In this document: positions 20,447 to 28,612 of the stretch, in pieces
Numbering within the stretch: position 1 is the first letter of the stretch
Layout: the number at the start of each line of letters is the position of its first letter
Origin: Hydrogenibacillus schlegelii
GTDB lineage: Bacteria > Bacillota > Bacilli > Thermicanales > DSM-22653
Assembly: GCF_001653195.1 (NCBI RefSeq)
Contig: NZ_JXBB01000001.1
Span: 1 to 64,000 of the forward strand
Length of the DNA: 64,000 nt
Direction: 5' to 3'
The notes under the pieces: model-generated
Databases searched by the model: none
What the model was told of the DNA's origin: nothing
The model's input: the letters and a program-made list of their open reading frames with translations, nothing else
Made by a program: the position numbers and the translations under genes

Positions 20447-20464
20447 CGAACGAACACTCGCTCG
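20447..20464. promoter_or_regulatory. FadR-like palindrome upstream of the biotin carboxylase gene
   Basis: CGAACGA, four bases, TCGCTCG is an inverted repeat with one mismatch, 24 bases before the biotin carboxylase start. Its architecture (7-N4-7) equals that of the Bacillus FadR operator (TGAATGA-N4-TCATTCA) with pyrimidine changes. A TetR-family acyl-CoA-responsive repressor is a possible ligand, but no such gene lies in the window. Confidence 0.4.
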
Positions 20465-20667
20465 AAAAACCGGCAAGCGAAAACCGGCTCAGCCCTTTCC
20501 GACCATATCGTCTTCCCTTGCCCCTTACCCGTTCTCCGATATGCTTATTCCGTATTTTCCCCGGCAATTCGCTCCATTGGGCTCTCACGTTCCGCCGAAA
20601 GCGCATCTAGCGTTGCGGACCGGCGCTTCCTTGCCGGCCCCATCCGGGGGACGACCGTATAACGCTT

Positions 20668-21582
20668 TCATCCGGCGCCGAGCGGACGAAACGGGCCGGC
20701 CTTCATCACCATCCCTTCCAGCCGGCGGCCGACTTTGCCCTCAATCCAGCGGGCGACCCCGATGAGGGCGTCGAGGTCGACGCCGGTCGCCACCCCCATC
20801 CCTTCCAGCATATAGACGAGGTCTTCTGTGGCGATGTTGCCGGTCGCGTTCGGCGCAAAGGGGCAGCCGCCCAGGCCGCCGACCGACGCGTCGAAGACGG
20901 TTGCGCCCGCCTCGAGGGCGGCGTAGACGTTGGCCAGGCCGGTGTTGCGGGTGTTGTGGAAATGGACGCCGATCGGCACCCGGCCGCCGGTCGCCTCGAT
21001 CGCCCGGCGCACGAGGCGGGCCGCCTGCGTCGGCACCCCAACGCCGATCGTATCGGCGAGCACGATCTCGTCGAACCCCGCCTCCGCCGCCCGCCGCACG
21101 AAGTCGACGACCCGCCCTTCGTCGACCGGTCCTTCGTACGGGCAGCCGAAAGCGACCGACAGCGTGAGCGTCGCCCGAAAGCGCCCCCGCGCTCCTGCCG
21201 CCTCCGCCTCTTCGAGGAGGGCGGCAAACTGGCGAAAGCTTGCTTCCGGCGCCGCCCCCTGGTTCTTCCGGTTGAAGGTTTCCGTCACGCCGAAGGCGAA
21301 GTGGATCTCTTCCACGCCGGCGGTCCGGGCCCGCTCAAACCCCCGCCGGTTCAAAACGAGACCGGCGTACGTCACGCCGGACGCCCGGCGAAATCCCGCC
21401 CACACGGCTTCGGCGTCGGCCATCTGGGGCACCCGCTCCGGATGGACGAACGACACCGCCTCGATCCGCCGAAGCCCCGTCGCCGCGAGCCGCTCGATGA
21501 AGGCGATCTTCTCCGCCGTCGATAGCCGGACCGGTTCGTTCTGCAGCCCGTCCCGCGGCCCGACTTCCTGGATCGCGATCAC
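20668..21582 (-). CDS. mvaB: Hydroxymethylglutaryl-CoA lyase
   Basis: A 304-residue DRE-TIM metallolyase. It shows the N-terminal catalytic motif VGPRDGLQNE, the SFVHPERVPQM metal region, HFHNTRNTGLAN, and the Cys-containing loop GLGGCPFAPNATGN characteristic of HMG-CoA lyase. It splits HMG-CoA into acetoacetate and acetyl-CoA, the last step of leucine breakdown. The GTG start at 21582 follows AAGGAGG. The gene lies 244 bases upstream of the biotin carboxylase gene. A palindrome in that gap suggests a second promoter there. The acetoacetate produced is also the product of the acetone carboxylase in this window. Confidence 0.93.
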   Translation of the reverse strand: MIAIQEVGPRDGLQNEPVRLSTAEKIAFIERLAATGLRRIEAVSFVHPERVPQMADAEAVWAGFRRASGVTYAGLVLNRRGFERARTAGVEEIHFAFGVTETFNRKNQGAAPEASFRQFAALLEEAEAAGARGRFRATLTLSVAFGCPYEGPVDEGRVVDFVRRAAEAGFDEIVLADTIGVGVPTQAARLVRRAIEATGGRVPIGVHFHNTRNTGLANVYAALEAGATVFDASVGGLGGCPFAPNATGNIATEDLVYMLEGMGVATGVDLDALIGVARWIEGKVGRRLEGMVMKAGPFRPLGAG

Positions 21583-21745
21583 CGTCCCCCTCCTTCCGGA
21601 CGCCCCTTCGCCCCGACCTCCGTCAGCCGACGAGCTGAGCGGGCCGACCCGAACGCTTAGAGCGCCTCGACGTCGGCCGGCCCCGCTTCCAAGAGGCGCC
21701 CGAGCGGGGCGGCGCCCCGCTTCCCGTCGGCGTCCGAGCGGGCCG

Positions 21746-22093
21746 TCACATCGTCCAGCTGAGCTGGCGGCCGCCGATGACGTGGTAATGAAGGTGAAAC
21801 ACCGTCTGCTGGCCGTGGGGACCGGTGTTCGTGATGACGCGAAAGCCGGTCTCGGCGACGCCGGTCACCGTGGCAACTTCCCGGATCGTCCGGTGAATCC
21901 GGCCGATCAAAGCCGCATCGTCATCGGTGAGCGCCATCACGCTCGAAATGTGCCGCTTCGGCACGACGAGGACGTGAACCGGCGCGATCGGGTTGATGTC
22001 ATGAAAGGCCAACGTTTCATCGTCTTCGTACACTTTTTTGGACGGCAGTTCCCCACGGATGATCTTGCAAAAGACGCAGTTTTCTTCGTGCAC
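21746..22093 (-). CDS. HIT-family nucleotide hydrolase
   Basis: A 115-residue histidine-triad protein: zinc-type start CVFCKIIRGELPSK and C-terminal active site HLHYHVIGG (H-x-H-x-H). Such proteins hydrolyse AMP-lysine, AMP-NH2 or dinucleoside polyphosphates. The GTG at 22093 is chosen because ACGGAGGGG precedes it and family members begin here; the longer frame upstream is not conserved. It is transcribed from its own promoter at 22284-22312. Whether transcription continues into HMG-CoA lyase is uncertain. Confidence 0.92.
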   Translation of the reverse strand: MHEENCVFCKIIRGELPSKKVYEDDETLAFHDINPIAPVHVLVVPKRHISSVMALTDDDAALIGRIHRTIREVATVTGVAETGFRVITNTGPHGQQTVFHLHYHVIGGRQLSWTM

Positions 22094-22259
22094 CGGGCGC
22101 CCCTCCGTTTGATTTTTGGTCCGTCCTGGATGCGTGCCGCAAACCCGTCGCCTCCCGTTCGGCACCCTTCGTCGACCGGCTCCCGCAGACGAACGCCGGC
22201 TTCCCTCGGCCGACCCCCGGCCTCCGATCGCCGATCGACCCGACGCCGAACCCGGAGGC

Positions 22260-22287
22260 ATTTGCCATCAGTCATTTGCCATCAGTA
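22260..22287. repeat. Tandem 14-bp repeat at the HIT promoter
   Basis: Two adjacent copies of ATTTGCCATCAGT plus one variable base (22260-22273 and 22274-22287). The second copy overlaps the -10 hexamer of the HIT promoter, so the pair covers the transcription start. It may be an operator or a recent slippage duplication. Confidence 0.6.
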
Positions 22288-22312
22288 TAGCGAAACCGCC
22301 TTGCCGGCACAA
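22284..22312 (-). promoter_or_regulatory. Sigma-A promoter of the HIT gene
   Basis: Read on the minus strand: TTGTGC, 17 bases, TATACT. It is placed ~190 bases upstream of the HIT start. The rest of the 508-base gap between the HIT gene and the glycosyltransferase gene holds the 14-bp repeats, the PhoP-like array and otherwise nothing recognised. Confidence 0.62.
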
Positions 22313-22373
22313 GGTCACCGCGCCGCGCCGGACGCAAAACTCGAATTGAACGGCGGTCTTCCCGGCGCCTCCA

Positions 22374-22434
22374 TTTACATGATCTTTACCAAATCTTTGG
22401 TCTCCCTTTACCGAACCTTTACCGGATCTTGACG
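22374..22434 (+). promoter_or_regulatory. Six-repeat PhoP-like box upstream of the GT4 gene
   Basis: Hexamers TTTACA, TTTACC, TTTGGT, TTTACC, TTTACC and TTGACG begin at 22374, 22385, 22396, 22407, 22418 and 22429, an exact 11-bp period with 5-base spacers. This is the architecture of PhoP boxes in Bacillus (direct repeats of TT(A/C/T)A(C/T)A with about 5-base spacers). A -10-like TACGCT at 22444-22449 would put the array at about -82 to -22, an activating position. The repeat geometry is directly visible; PhoP binding is inference. Confidence 0.78.
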
Positions 22435-22601
22435 TCGTCGTGGTACGCTCGGGGCAAAGATCCGGACGAAGCCCGCGGAACGAAACGGCCCGAAGCGGCG
22501 GTCCATCGGGCCAAATGTGGCCGCCTCATGAGACCGCCTCCGGGCAAACCGCCCGAAGAGGGCCCGTTTTGGCCACGTTTTGCGCGGAAGGAGGCGGGCC
22601 G

Positions 22602-23759
22602 GTGCGCATCGCCCTCTTTACCGACACTTTCCCGCCGGAGATCAACGGCGTCGCGATGACGCTGGCGCGTTTGAAAGAAGCCCTCGAGGCCCGGGGAATC
22701 CCGGTCCTCGTCGTCGCGCCGGACTACCCGGCGACGGACGCGCCGTTCGACCGGTCGGTCGAACGGAACATGAGCGTCCCCTTCTTGCTCTACCCGGAAA
22801 TCCGCCTCGCGGTACCGCGCCCCTTTGCCCTCAAAAAAACGCTGGACGCTTTCCGGCCGACCCTCTGCCACCTCGCCACGCCGGCAAATCTCGGCCTCTT
22901 CGGCCGGGCATACTGCCTCCGGCGCAAGATCCCGATCGTCGCCTCCTACCACACCCACCTCGACCGCTACCTCGACTACTACGGCCTGGGATGGCTCCTT
23001 CCGGTGTTGACGGAATACATGAAATGGTTTCACCGACCGTGCCGGATGATTTACGCGCCGAGCGAGGAGACGATCCGCCACCTCGAACGCCTCGGCCTCG
23101 GCCCGAACGCCCTCTTCAGCCGCGGCGTCGACACGGGGCGGTTCCATCCGCGGCCGCCGGAGCAGGTTCACGCCGTCCGGCGCCGGCTTGGCGTCCGGGA
23201 GGGCGAGACGCTCTTTCTGTACGTCGGCCGTCTGGCCCGGGAAAAAGACCTGGACGTCCTCGCCGATGCCGTGCGGGGGCTTTCGGATGACGTCCTTCGC
23301 CGGAGCCGGTTCGTCCTCGTCGGCGACGGCCCCCACGCCGAGGAGATCAAAAATCGGTTTGCGGGCCTGCCCGTCGTCTTTCCCGGATTTCTTCGGGGAG
23401 AGGCCCTCGCCGAGGCGTACGCTGCCGCCGACTGGTTCGTCTTTCCGTCCAGCACCGAAACGTTCGGCAACGTCGCCCTTGAAGCTCTCGCCAGCGGCGT
23501 GCCGGTGATCGGGAGCGCCGCCGGCGGCGTGACGAGTTTTCTCGAGGACGGACAAAACGCCCTCCTTGTCCCGCCCCGGGATCCGAACGCCTTCCGGCAG
23601 GCCCTCGAGACGGCCCACCGCCGGCCGGCCCTTCGGAGGCGCCTCGCCGAAGGCGCCTTAAAAATCGCCCGGTCCCGGAGCTGGGACGCCATCTTCGACC
23701 GGCTGATCGCGTCGTACCGGGCCGTGCTTCAGGAGACGGGCGTCGCCGCCGGCCCCTAA
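22602..23759 (+). CDS. GT4 glycosyltransferase, possibly glycolipid-forming
   Basis: A 385-residue GT-B glycosyltransferase. The N-terminal motif LFTDTFPPEINGVAMTL is typical of GT4 enzymes acting on diacylglycerol or phosphatidylinositol-like acceptors. The sugar-nucleotide domain has YVGRLAREKDLDVL, the EX7E motif in STETFGNVALE and a conserved GG loop. The GTG at 22602 has AAGGAGG 7 bases before it. Relatives include SqdX- and MgtA-like enzymes. Together with the PhoP-like array upstream, a role in replacing phospholipids or teichoic acid under phosphate limitation is plausible but unproven. It is a single-gene transcription unit ending at the terminator at 23857. Confidence 0.85.
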   Translation: MRIALFTDTFPPEINGVAMTLARLKEALEARGIPVLVVAPDYPATDAPFDRSVERNMSVPFLLYPEIRLAVPRPFALKKTLDAFRPTLCHLATPANLGLFGRAYCLRRKIPIVASYHTHLDRYLDYYGLGWLLPVLTEYMKWFHRPCRMIYAPSEETIRHLERLGLGPNALFSRGVDTGRFHPRPPEQVHAVRRRLGVREGETLFLYVGRLAREKDLDVLADAVRGLSDDVLRRSRFVLVGDGPHAEEIKNRFAGLPVVFPGFLRGEALAEAYAAADWFVFPSSTETFGNVALEALASGVPVIGSAAGGVTSFLEDGQNALLVPPRDPNAFRQALETAHRRPALRRRLAEGALKIARSRSWDAIFDRLIASYRAVLQETGVAAGP

Positions 23760-23856
23760 ACGGCGCGGGCGAAACGGGCGACGTCCGAGCGCCCGAAGTC
23801 GGAACGGTCCAAAGCCTGAATGACCGAAGAAAAGAAGAAAAATGCAGCGAACGCAC

Positions 23857-23885
23857 AAAAACCGCCGGCCAGGCCGGCGGTTTTT
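23857..23885. terminator. Bidirectional intrinsic terminator
   Basis: AAAAACCGCCGG and CCGGCGGTTTTT form a 12-bp stem with a CCAGG loop between the convergent GT4 and DUF378 genes. U-tracts occur in both directions. Confidence 0.92.
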
Positions 23886-23898
23886 GTGGGACTCCCGC

Positions 23899-24102
23899 TT
23901 AAGCGTCTTCTACCCGGCGTCCGAGGAGCGGAAAGAGGGTAAAGGCGTAGAGCGCCGCCACGCCGACGATGACGTAGACCGTTCGGGCCAGGCCGGTGTA
24001 CGTCCCGCCGAACAGCGCTCCGATGACGTCGATCTGAAACAGCCCGACGAGAAGCCAATTGAGTCCGCCGATGATGAGCAAGATGAGCGCCAGCGTGCGC
24101 AC
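23899..24102 (-). CDS. DUF378 small membrane protein (YuzA-like)
   Basis: A ~67-residue protein with two hydrophobic helices. It matches DUF378: RTLALILLIIGGLNWLLVGL, then the D-V-I-G-A-L-F-GG loop and a second helix ending FPLLGR. The GTG at 24102 is preferred over the GTG at 24111 because AAGGAGG has usable spacing only to the former. Function is unknown. It follows the threonine dehydratase gene by 29 bases on the same strand and precedes the bidirectional terminator, so it probably ends that transcript. Confidence 0.82.
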   Translation of the reverse strand: MRTLALILLIIGGLNWLLVGLFQIDVIGALFGGTYTGLARTVYVIVGVAALYAFTLFPLLGRRVEDA

Positions 24103-24131
24103 CCGATGCACCTCCTTCCCCTCCTAGGATG

Positions 24132-25403
24132 TCACCCGGAGGAGGCGTTATGCACCGGATCGCGCCTGAACGCGCCGGGGAGGGCCGCGGCCCCCGCCGG
24201 CCGATCGGAAGGCTCGTCAGAATAAGGAGCGCCAGAAGCGGGAGCGTCCGAAGGCAGAAGCGCCGCTTCGCCCGCTCCGGCCGAAGAGGACACCCCGGCC
24301 GAAAACCGTTCCGGACGGCGTTCCGGCGGCGGCTCCGACCCAAATGAGGCAGGCGCGGGCGCCTCGGCCGGCTCGGCGATGAGCGTCGAGAGGCGCTTCA
24401 GGTCGATGTTCCCGCCGCTTACGACGGCGGCCACCCGACGCCCTGCGGCCGGCACCTTGCCGGCGAGGACCGCCGCGAGGGCCGCGGCGCCGGCTCCCTC
24501 GACGAGAAATTTTTCCCGCTCCAGAAGAAGCGTGATCGCCCGGACGATCTCCTCGTCGGTGACGGTGACCATCCGGAGGCCGAGGCGCCGGACGACGTCG
24601 AAGGTGATCGTCCCCGGCGCCTTGACGGCGATGCCGTCGGCAAGCGTGTGGACGTCATCGAGGGTGACGCGCTCGCCTCGTTCGAGAGAGCGGACGAAGG
24701 CGGCCGCGCCGGCCGCCTGAACGCCGACGACTTCCGTTTCGGGCGAAAGGGCCCGAACCGCCGTCGCGACGCCGGACAGAAGCCCGCCGCCGCCGACGGG
24801 GACGACGACAAGGTCGAGCTCCGGCGCCTGCTTGACGATCTCGAGGCCGACGGTCCCCTGACCGGCGATGACGTCGGGGTCGTCAAACGCGTGCACGTAC
24901 GTCAGCCCCTCCGCCTCCGCCATCCGGCGGGCGTAGGCGTACGCTTCGTCGTACGTCCGGCCGTGGAGGATGACCCGGGCGCCGTACGACGCCGTCCCCT
25001 GGATCTTCGTCCGGGGCGCCGTCTCCGGCATGACGATCGTGCACGGAATGTCGAAGGTGCGGGCGGCATAGGCCACCCCCTGGGCGTGATTGCCGGCCGA
25101 CGCGGCGATGACGCCCCGCCGGCGGGCCGCCTCCGGGAGAAGGGCGATTTTGTTGTACGCCCCCCGGATTTTGTACGACCCCGTCCGCTGCAAATTTTCA
25201 AGCTTTAAAAAGAGCATCCCTTCGACGAGCGGCTCCAGCGCCCGCGCCCGCTGAAGGGGCGTCTCATGAGCGACGCCGCTTAAGCGGCGTTTGGCCGCCT
25301 TGATCTCTTTGATCGTTACCGCCGAATCCCCAACCGCTTCACGCTCCCATCGTTCCGGATGACCGCCGCCGGCCGGTACCGGTCGGCGGCCGCGCGGGGG
25401 CAA
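24132..25403 (-). CDS. ilvA: Threonine ammonia-lyase without ACT domain
   Basis: A fold-type II PLP enzyme with the Schiff-base lysine in SYKIRGAYNK, the SAGNHAQGVA and GGGGLLSG phosphate loops, and a C-terminal VVSGGNIDL. It converts threonine to 2-oxobutyrate, the entry to isoleucine. The catalytic part ends near STLIAEP. Instead of an ACT regulatory domain there is a ~80-residue Pro/Ala/Ser/Glu-rich tail. The enzyme is therefore the short TdcB-like form and may lack classical isoleucine feedback. The start is uncertain: the conserved N-terminus begins near VTIKEIKAAKRRL, but the only in-frame start found is a TTG at 25403 with a poor site. It lies directly downstream of leuD. Confidence 0.88.
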   Translation of the reverse strand: MPPRGRRPVPAGGGHPERWEREAVGDSAVTIKEIKAAKRRLSGVAHETPLQRARALEPLVEGMLFLKLENLQRTGSYKIRGAYNKIALLPEAARRRGVIAASAGNHAQGVAYAARTFDIPCTIVMPETAPRTKIQGTASYGARVILHGRTYDEAYAYARRMAEAEGLTYVHAFDDPDVIAGQGTVGLEIVKQAPELDLVVVPVGGGGLLSGVATAVRALSPETEVVGVQAAGAAAFVRSLERGERVTLDDVHTLADGIAVKAPGTITFDVVRRLGLRMVTVTDEEIVRAITLLLEREKFLVEGAGAAALAAVLAGKVPAAGRRVAAVVSGGNIDLKRLSTLIAEPAEAPAPASFGSEPPPERRPERFSAGVSSSAGAGEAALLPSDAPASGAPYSDEPSDRPAGAAALPGAFRRDPVHNASSG

Positions 25404-25447
25404 CCCGCCGCCGGCTGCCCATCCGACGGAGACATTTCTTTGGGATC

Positions 25448-25476
25448 AGTATACCGATAAAGGACTCACGGCGCAA
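25448..25476 (-). promoter_or_regulatory. Sigma-A promoter of the threonine ammonia-lyase gene
   Basis: Minus strand TTGCGC, 17 bases, TATACT. The -35 hexamer lies inside the end of leuD. The gene can therefore be transcribed apart from the ilv-leu operon, although read-through from leuD remains possible. Confidence 0.68.
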
Positions 25477-26068
25477 GCGGCGGCAGAGGATGGGTGCGTT
25501 CGTACGCTTTGATGGCGGCAAGATATCGTTCGGTGACGCCGATGTCATCCTCTCCGGCGAGGAGCCGCCGGCGATGCTCCGGATGGATGCGGAAGGCGTA
25601 GGTCGTCCCGTCGTCGAGGGCCACGGTCTGGGCCGCCAGGTCGATCGTCACCCAGTATGGCCCGTCTTCCGCTCGGGCAAACAGCGCATCGACGGCCTCG
25701 GCGGAAAGCTGCGCCGGAAGGAGTCCGTTTTTGACGGCGTTGTTGTAAAAGATATCGGCAAACGACGGCGCGAGCACGGCGCGAAAGCCGTAGTCCCGAA
25801 GGGCCCAGGCGGCGTGTTCCCGGGAGGAGCCGCTGCCGAAGTTTTCCCGGGCGAGAAGCACCGTCGCGCCCCGGTAGGCGGGGTCGTTTAAGACGAACGC
25901 CGGATCCGGCGTGCCGTCGGGGCGGAAGCGCCAGTGATAAAACAGAAAATCGCCGAAGCCGGTCCGCTCGATTCGCTTCAAAAACTGCTTCGGGATGATC
26001 TGGTCGGTGTCGACGTTCGGCCGGTCGAGGGGGACGACGAGGCCCCGGTGAACGTCAAACGGTTGCAC
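25466..26068 (-). CDS. leuD: 3-Isopropylmalate dehydratase small subunit
   Basis: A 200-residue swivel-domain subunit with the typical start [20 protein letters not shown], then [13 protein letters not shown] and the [13 protein letters not shown] substrate loop. With LeuC it isomerises 2- to 3-isopropylmalate. The GTG at 26068 is set by the conserved N-terminus and the CGGAGGTG upstream. It overlaps the end of leuC by 14 bases, implying coupling. It is the last gene of the ilvE-to-leuD operon. Confidence 0.95.
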   Translation of the reverse strand: MQPFDVHRGLVVPLDRPNVDTDQIIPKQFLKRIERTGFGDFLFYHWRFRPDGTPDPAFVLNDPAYRGATVLLARENFGSGSSREHAAWALRDYGFRAVLAPSFADIFYNNAVKNGLLPAQLSAEAVDALFARAEDGPYWVTIDLAAQTVALDDGTTYAFRIHPEHRRRLLAGEDDIGVTERYLAAIKAYERTHPLPPLAP

Positions 26069-27506
26069 CGTGTTCACCTCCGACGGCAGAAAGCAGCGCC
26101 GCGTCTTCCTCCCAGTCGGCAAACCGGCCGAACAGGGCGGCGTAGGCGGCCATCACCGGGCTCACGAGGTGCGTCCGGGCGCCGACCCCCTGCCGCCCTT
26201 CGAAGTTTCGGTTCGACGTCGAGGCCACCCGGGCGCCCGGCGGCGCGATGTCGGGGTTCATCCCGAGGCACATGCTGCAGCCCGGCTCCCGCCACTCAAA
26301 GCCGGCCTGGAGGAACACTTCGTGCAGCCCCTCCGCCTCCGCCTGCCGCTTCACCGTCTTCGAGCCGGGGACGACGAGAGCCCGTTTCACCCGGGGGTGC
26401 ACCCGCCGGCCGACCCGGCGGATGACGGCCGCCGCCGCCCGGAGGTCTTCCAGCCGGCCGTTCGTGCACGAACCGATGAAGACGTGATCGATCTCGATGT
26501 CCCGAATCTTCGTGCCGGGCCGAAGGTCCATGTAGGCGAGGGCCCGCTCGACGCTCTTTCGCTCCGCGGGGTCGGCAAAGTGGTCCGGGTGCGGCACGGC
26601 GCCGTCGACCGGCGCCGCCATCCCCGGATGCGTCCCCCAGGTGACGACGGGCTTTAAGTCGCTCACGTCAAACGTCACTTCGGCGTCGTACTCGGCGTCG
26701 GGGTCCGAGGCAAGCGCCCGCCATCGATGGACGGCGGCCTCCCACGCCGCTCCCTTCGGCGCGTACGGACGGCCTTTCAAATAGGCGAACGTCGTCTCGT
26801 CCGGGGCCACCAGACCCGCCCGGGCGCCGGCCTCGATCGACATGTTGCAGAGGGTCATCCGTTCTTCCATCGTCATCGCCCGAACGACGTCTCCGGCGTA
26901 TTCGAAGATGTAGCCGCGCCCGAAGGAGACGCCAAAGCGGGCAATGAGGCCGAGGACGATGTCTTTGGCCGTTACCGCCGGATGGCGCCGGCCGACGATG
27001 GTCACCTTCATCGTCCGGGGCGGCGCCTGCCAGAGCGTCTGGGTGGCGAGCACGTGCTCGACTTCGCTCGTCCCGATGCCGAAGGCGAGGGCGCCGAAGG
27101 CGCCGTGGGTCGACGTGTGGGAATCCCCGCAGACGATCGTCATTCCCGGCTGGGTGAGGCCGAGCTCGGGGCCGATGATGTGGACGATCCCCCGCCGGTC
27201 GCTGTCGAGGTCAAACAGCGGGATGCCGAAGGCGCGGCAGTTTTCCCGGAGGACGTCGATCTGTTTCCGGGCGATCGGGTCGTCGATGGTGAACGGGTCG
27301 TCCGTCGGCACGTTGTGGTCGATCGTCGCGATCGTCCGGTCCGGGCGGCGAACCGTCCGTCCGGCGAGGCGGAGGCCTTCGAACGCCTGCGGGGAGGTCA
27401 CCTCGTGGACGAGGTGGAGGTCGATGTAGAGGAGGTCCATGCCGCCCTCCCCCCGGGCGACGAGGTGGTCGGCCCAGATTTTGTCGACGATCGTTCCGTG
27501 GCTCAC
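26055..27506 (-). CDS. leuC: 3-Isopropylmalate dehydratase large subunit
   Basis: A 483-residue aconitase-family protein. The iron-sulfur ligands are visible as the Cys in FIGSCTNGR and the Cys pair in GCSMCLGMN. Substrate-site motifs [14 protein letters not shown] and [13 protein letters not shown] are present. The GTG start overlaps the leuB stop in GTGA, and the 3' end overlaps leuD. It acts in the cytosol in leucine synthesis with LeuD. Confidence 0.96.
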   Translation of the reverse strand: MSHGTIVDKIWADHLVARGEGGMDLLYIDLHLVHEVTSPQAFEGLRLAGRTVRRPDRTIATIDHNVPTDDPFTIDDPIARKQIDVLRENCRAFGIPLFDLDSDRRGIVHIIGPELGLTQPGMTIVCGDSHTSTHGAFGALAFGIGTSEVEHVLATQTLWQAPPRTMKVTIVGRRHPAVTAKDIVLGLIARFGVSFGRGYIFEYAGDVVRAMTMEERMTLCNMSIEAGARAGLVAPDETTFAYLKGRPYAPKGAAWEAAVHRWRALASDPDAEYDAEVTFDVSDLKPVVTWGTHPGMAAPVDGAVPHPDHFADPAERKSVERALAYMDLRPGTKIRDIEIDHVFIGSCTNGRLEDLRAAAAVIRRVGRRVHPRVKRALVVPGSKTVKRQAEAEGLHEVFLQAGFEWREPGCSMCLGMNPDIAPPGARVASTSNRNFEGRQGVGARTHLVSPVMAAYAALFGRFADWEEDAALLSAVGGEHGATV

Positions 27507-28612
27507 GCGTACACCCCCTTCGATTTGAGACGGCGGGCGGCCCGCTCGATGACCGCCGCGCCGAACGCCTCGGTTCCGACGGTCCGGACGCCGGCGGGGG
27601 CGTCCGCGGGCGTAAGATCCGCCGTCCGGAAGCCGTCGGCGTAGACGTCGTCGACGGCGGCGACGATCGCCCGGGCGACGTCCGGAAGGCTGAGCGAAAG
27701 CTCGAACATCATCGCCGTCGAAAGGATCATCCCCGTTGGGTTGGCGACGTCCCGGCCGGCGATGTCCGGCGCCGAACCGTGGACCGGCTCGTACAGGTGC
27801 GGCCCCGCCTCGCTCAGGCTCGCCGAGGGGAGCAGCCCGAGCGAGCCGACGAGGGCACCCCCGAGGTCCGAGAGGATGTCACCGAAGAGGTTTTCCGTGA
27901 CGACGACGTCGAAGGCCCACGGCCGGTCGACGAGGGCCATCGCCATGGCGTCGACGAGGACGTGCCGCACCTCGACCGTCGGGTGATCTTTCCGCACCCG
28001 CTCGACGACGTCTCGCCAGAGGCGGCTCGAGGCGAGGACGTTCGCCTTGTCGACGGAGGTGAGCCGGCCGCTTCTCCGTTCGGCGAGGCGGAAGGCGAGG
28101 CGGACGATCCGCTCGATCTCTCCTTCGGTGTAACGGAGGGTGTCGACCGCCTCCCGTTCTCGCCCCGTCTCGGTGATGCCCCGGGGCGTGCCGAAGTAAA
28201 GCCCGCCGGTGAGCTCCCGGACGATGAGGAGGTCGATGGGCCGGGCGTCCCGCAGGGGACTCCGGTCGAGGAGGGCCGGGATCGTCCGCACCGGTCGCAG
28301 GTTCGCGTAGGCGTCGAGCGCCTTCCGGAGGGCGAGGAGCCCCGCCTCCGGCCGGCGCTCCGGCGGGAGATCGTCCCACTTCGGCCCGCCGACGGCGCCG
28401 AGGAGAACGGCGTCCGCCGCGAGGGCCGCCCGAAGCGTCGCCTCCGGCAGCGGTTCCCCGGCGGCGTCCACGGCGGCGCCGCCGATCGGGTATTCGAGAA
28501 GTTCGAGGCGGGCGCCGGCAATGTCCGAAAGCGTCTCGATGAGCGCCCGGGCGACGCCCATGACCTCCGGGCCGATGCCGTCGCCGGGGAGAAGGACGAT
28601 CTTCCGGTTCAT
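27503..28612 (-). CDS. leuB: 3-Isopropylmalate dehydrogenase
   Basis: A 369-residue NAD-dependent decarboxylating dehydrogenase with [11 protein letters not shown] at the start, [10 protein letters not shown], the [13 protein letters not shown] helix and the NAD loop [19 protein letters not shown]. The length is normal. Its ATG overlaps the leuA stop (ATGA), and its own stop overlaps the leuC start (GTGA). leuA, leuB, leuC and leuD are thus a tightly coupled block. Confidence 0.96.
   Translation of the reverse strand: MNRKIVLLPGDGIGPEVMGVARALIETLSDIAGARLELLEYPIGGAAVDAAGEPLPEATLRAALAADAVLLGAVGGPKWDDLPPERRPEAGLLALRKALDAYANLRPVRTIPALLDRSPLRDARPIDLLIVRELTGGLYFGTPRGITETGREREAVDTLRYTEGEIERIVRLAFRLAERRSGRLTSVDKANVLASSRLWRDVVERVRKDHPTVEVRHVLVDAMAMALVDRPWAFDVVVTENLFGDILSDLGGALVGSLGLLPSASLSEAGPHLYEPVHGSAPDIAGRDVANPTGMILSTAMMFELSLSLPDVARAIVAAVDDVYADGFRTADLTPADAPAGVRTVGTEAFGAAVIERAARRLKSKGVYA

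Noticed and set aside
25330-25435. Alternative near-leaderless start (ATG at about 25435) for threonine dehydratase
   Set aside because: The frame from that ATG runs into a TAA at the conserved N-terminus, so it cannot encode the enzyme; it could only be a short upstream peptide.
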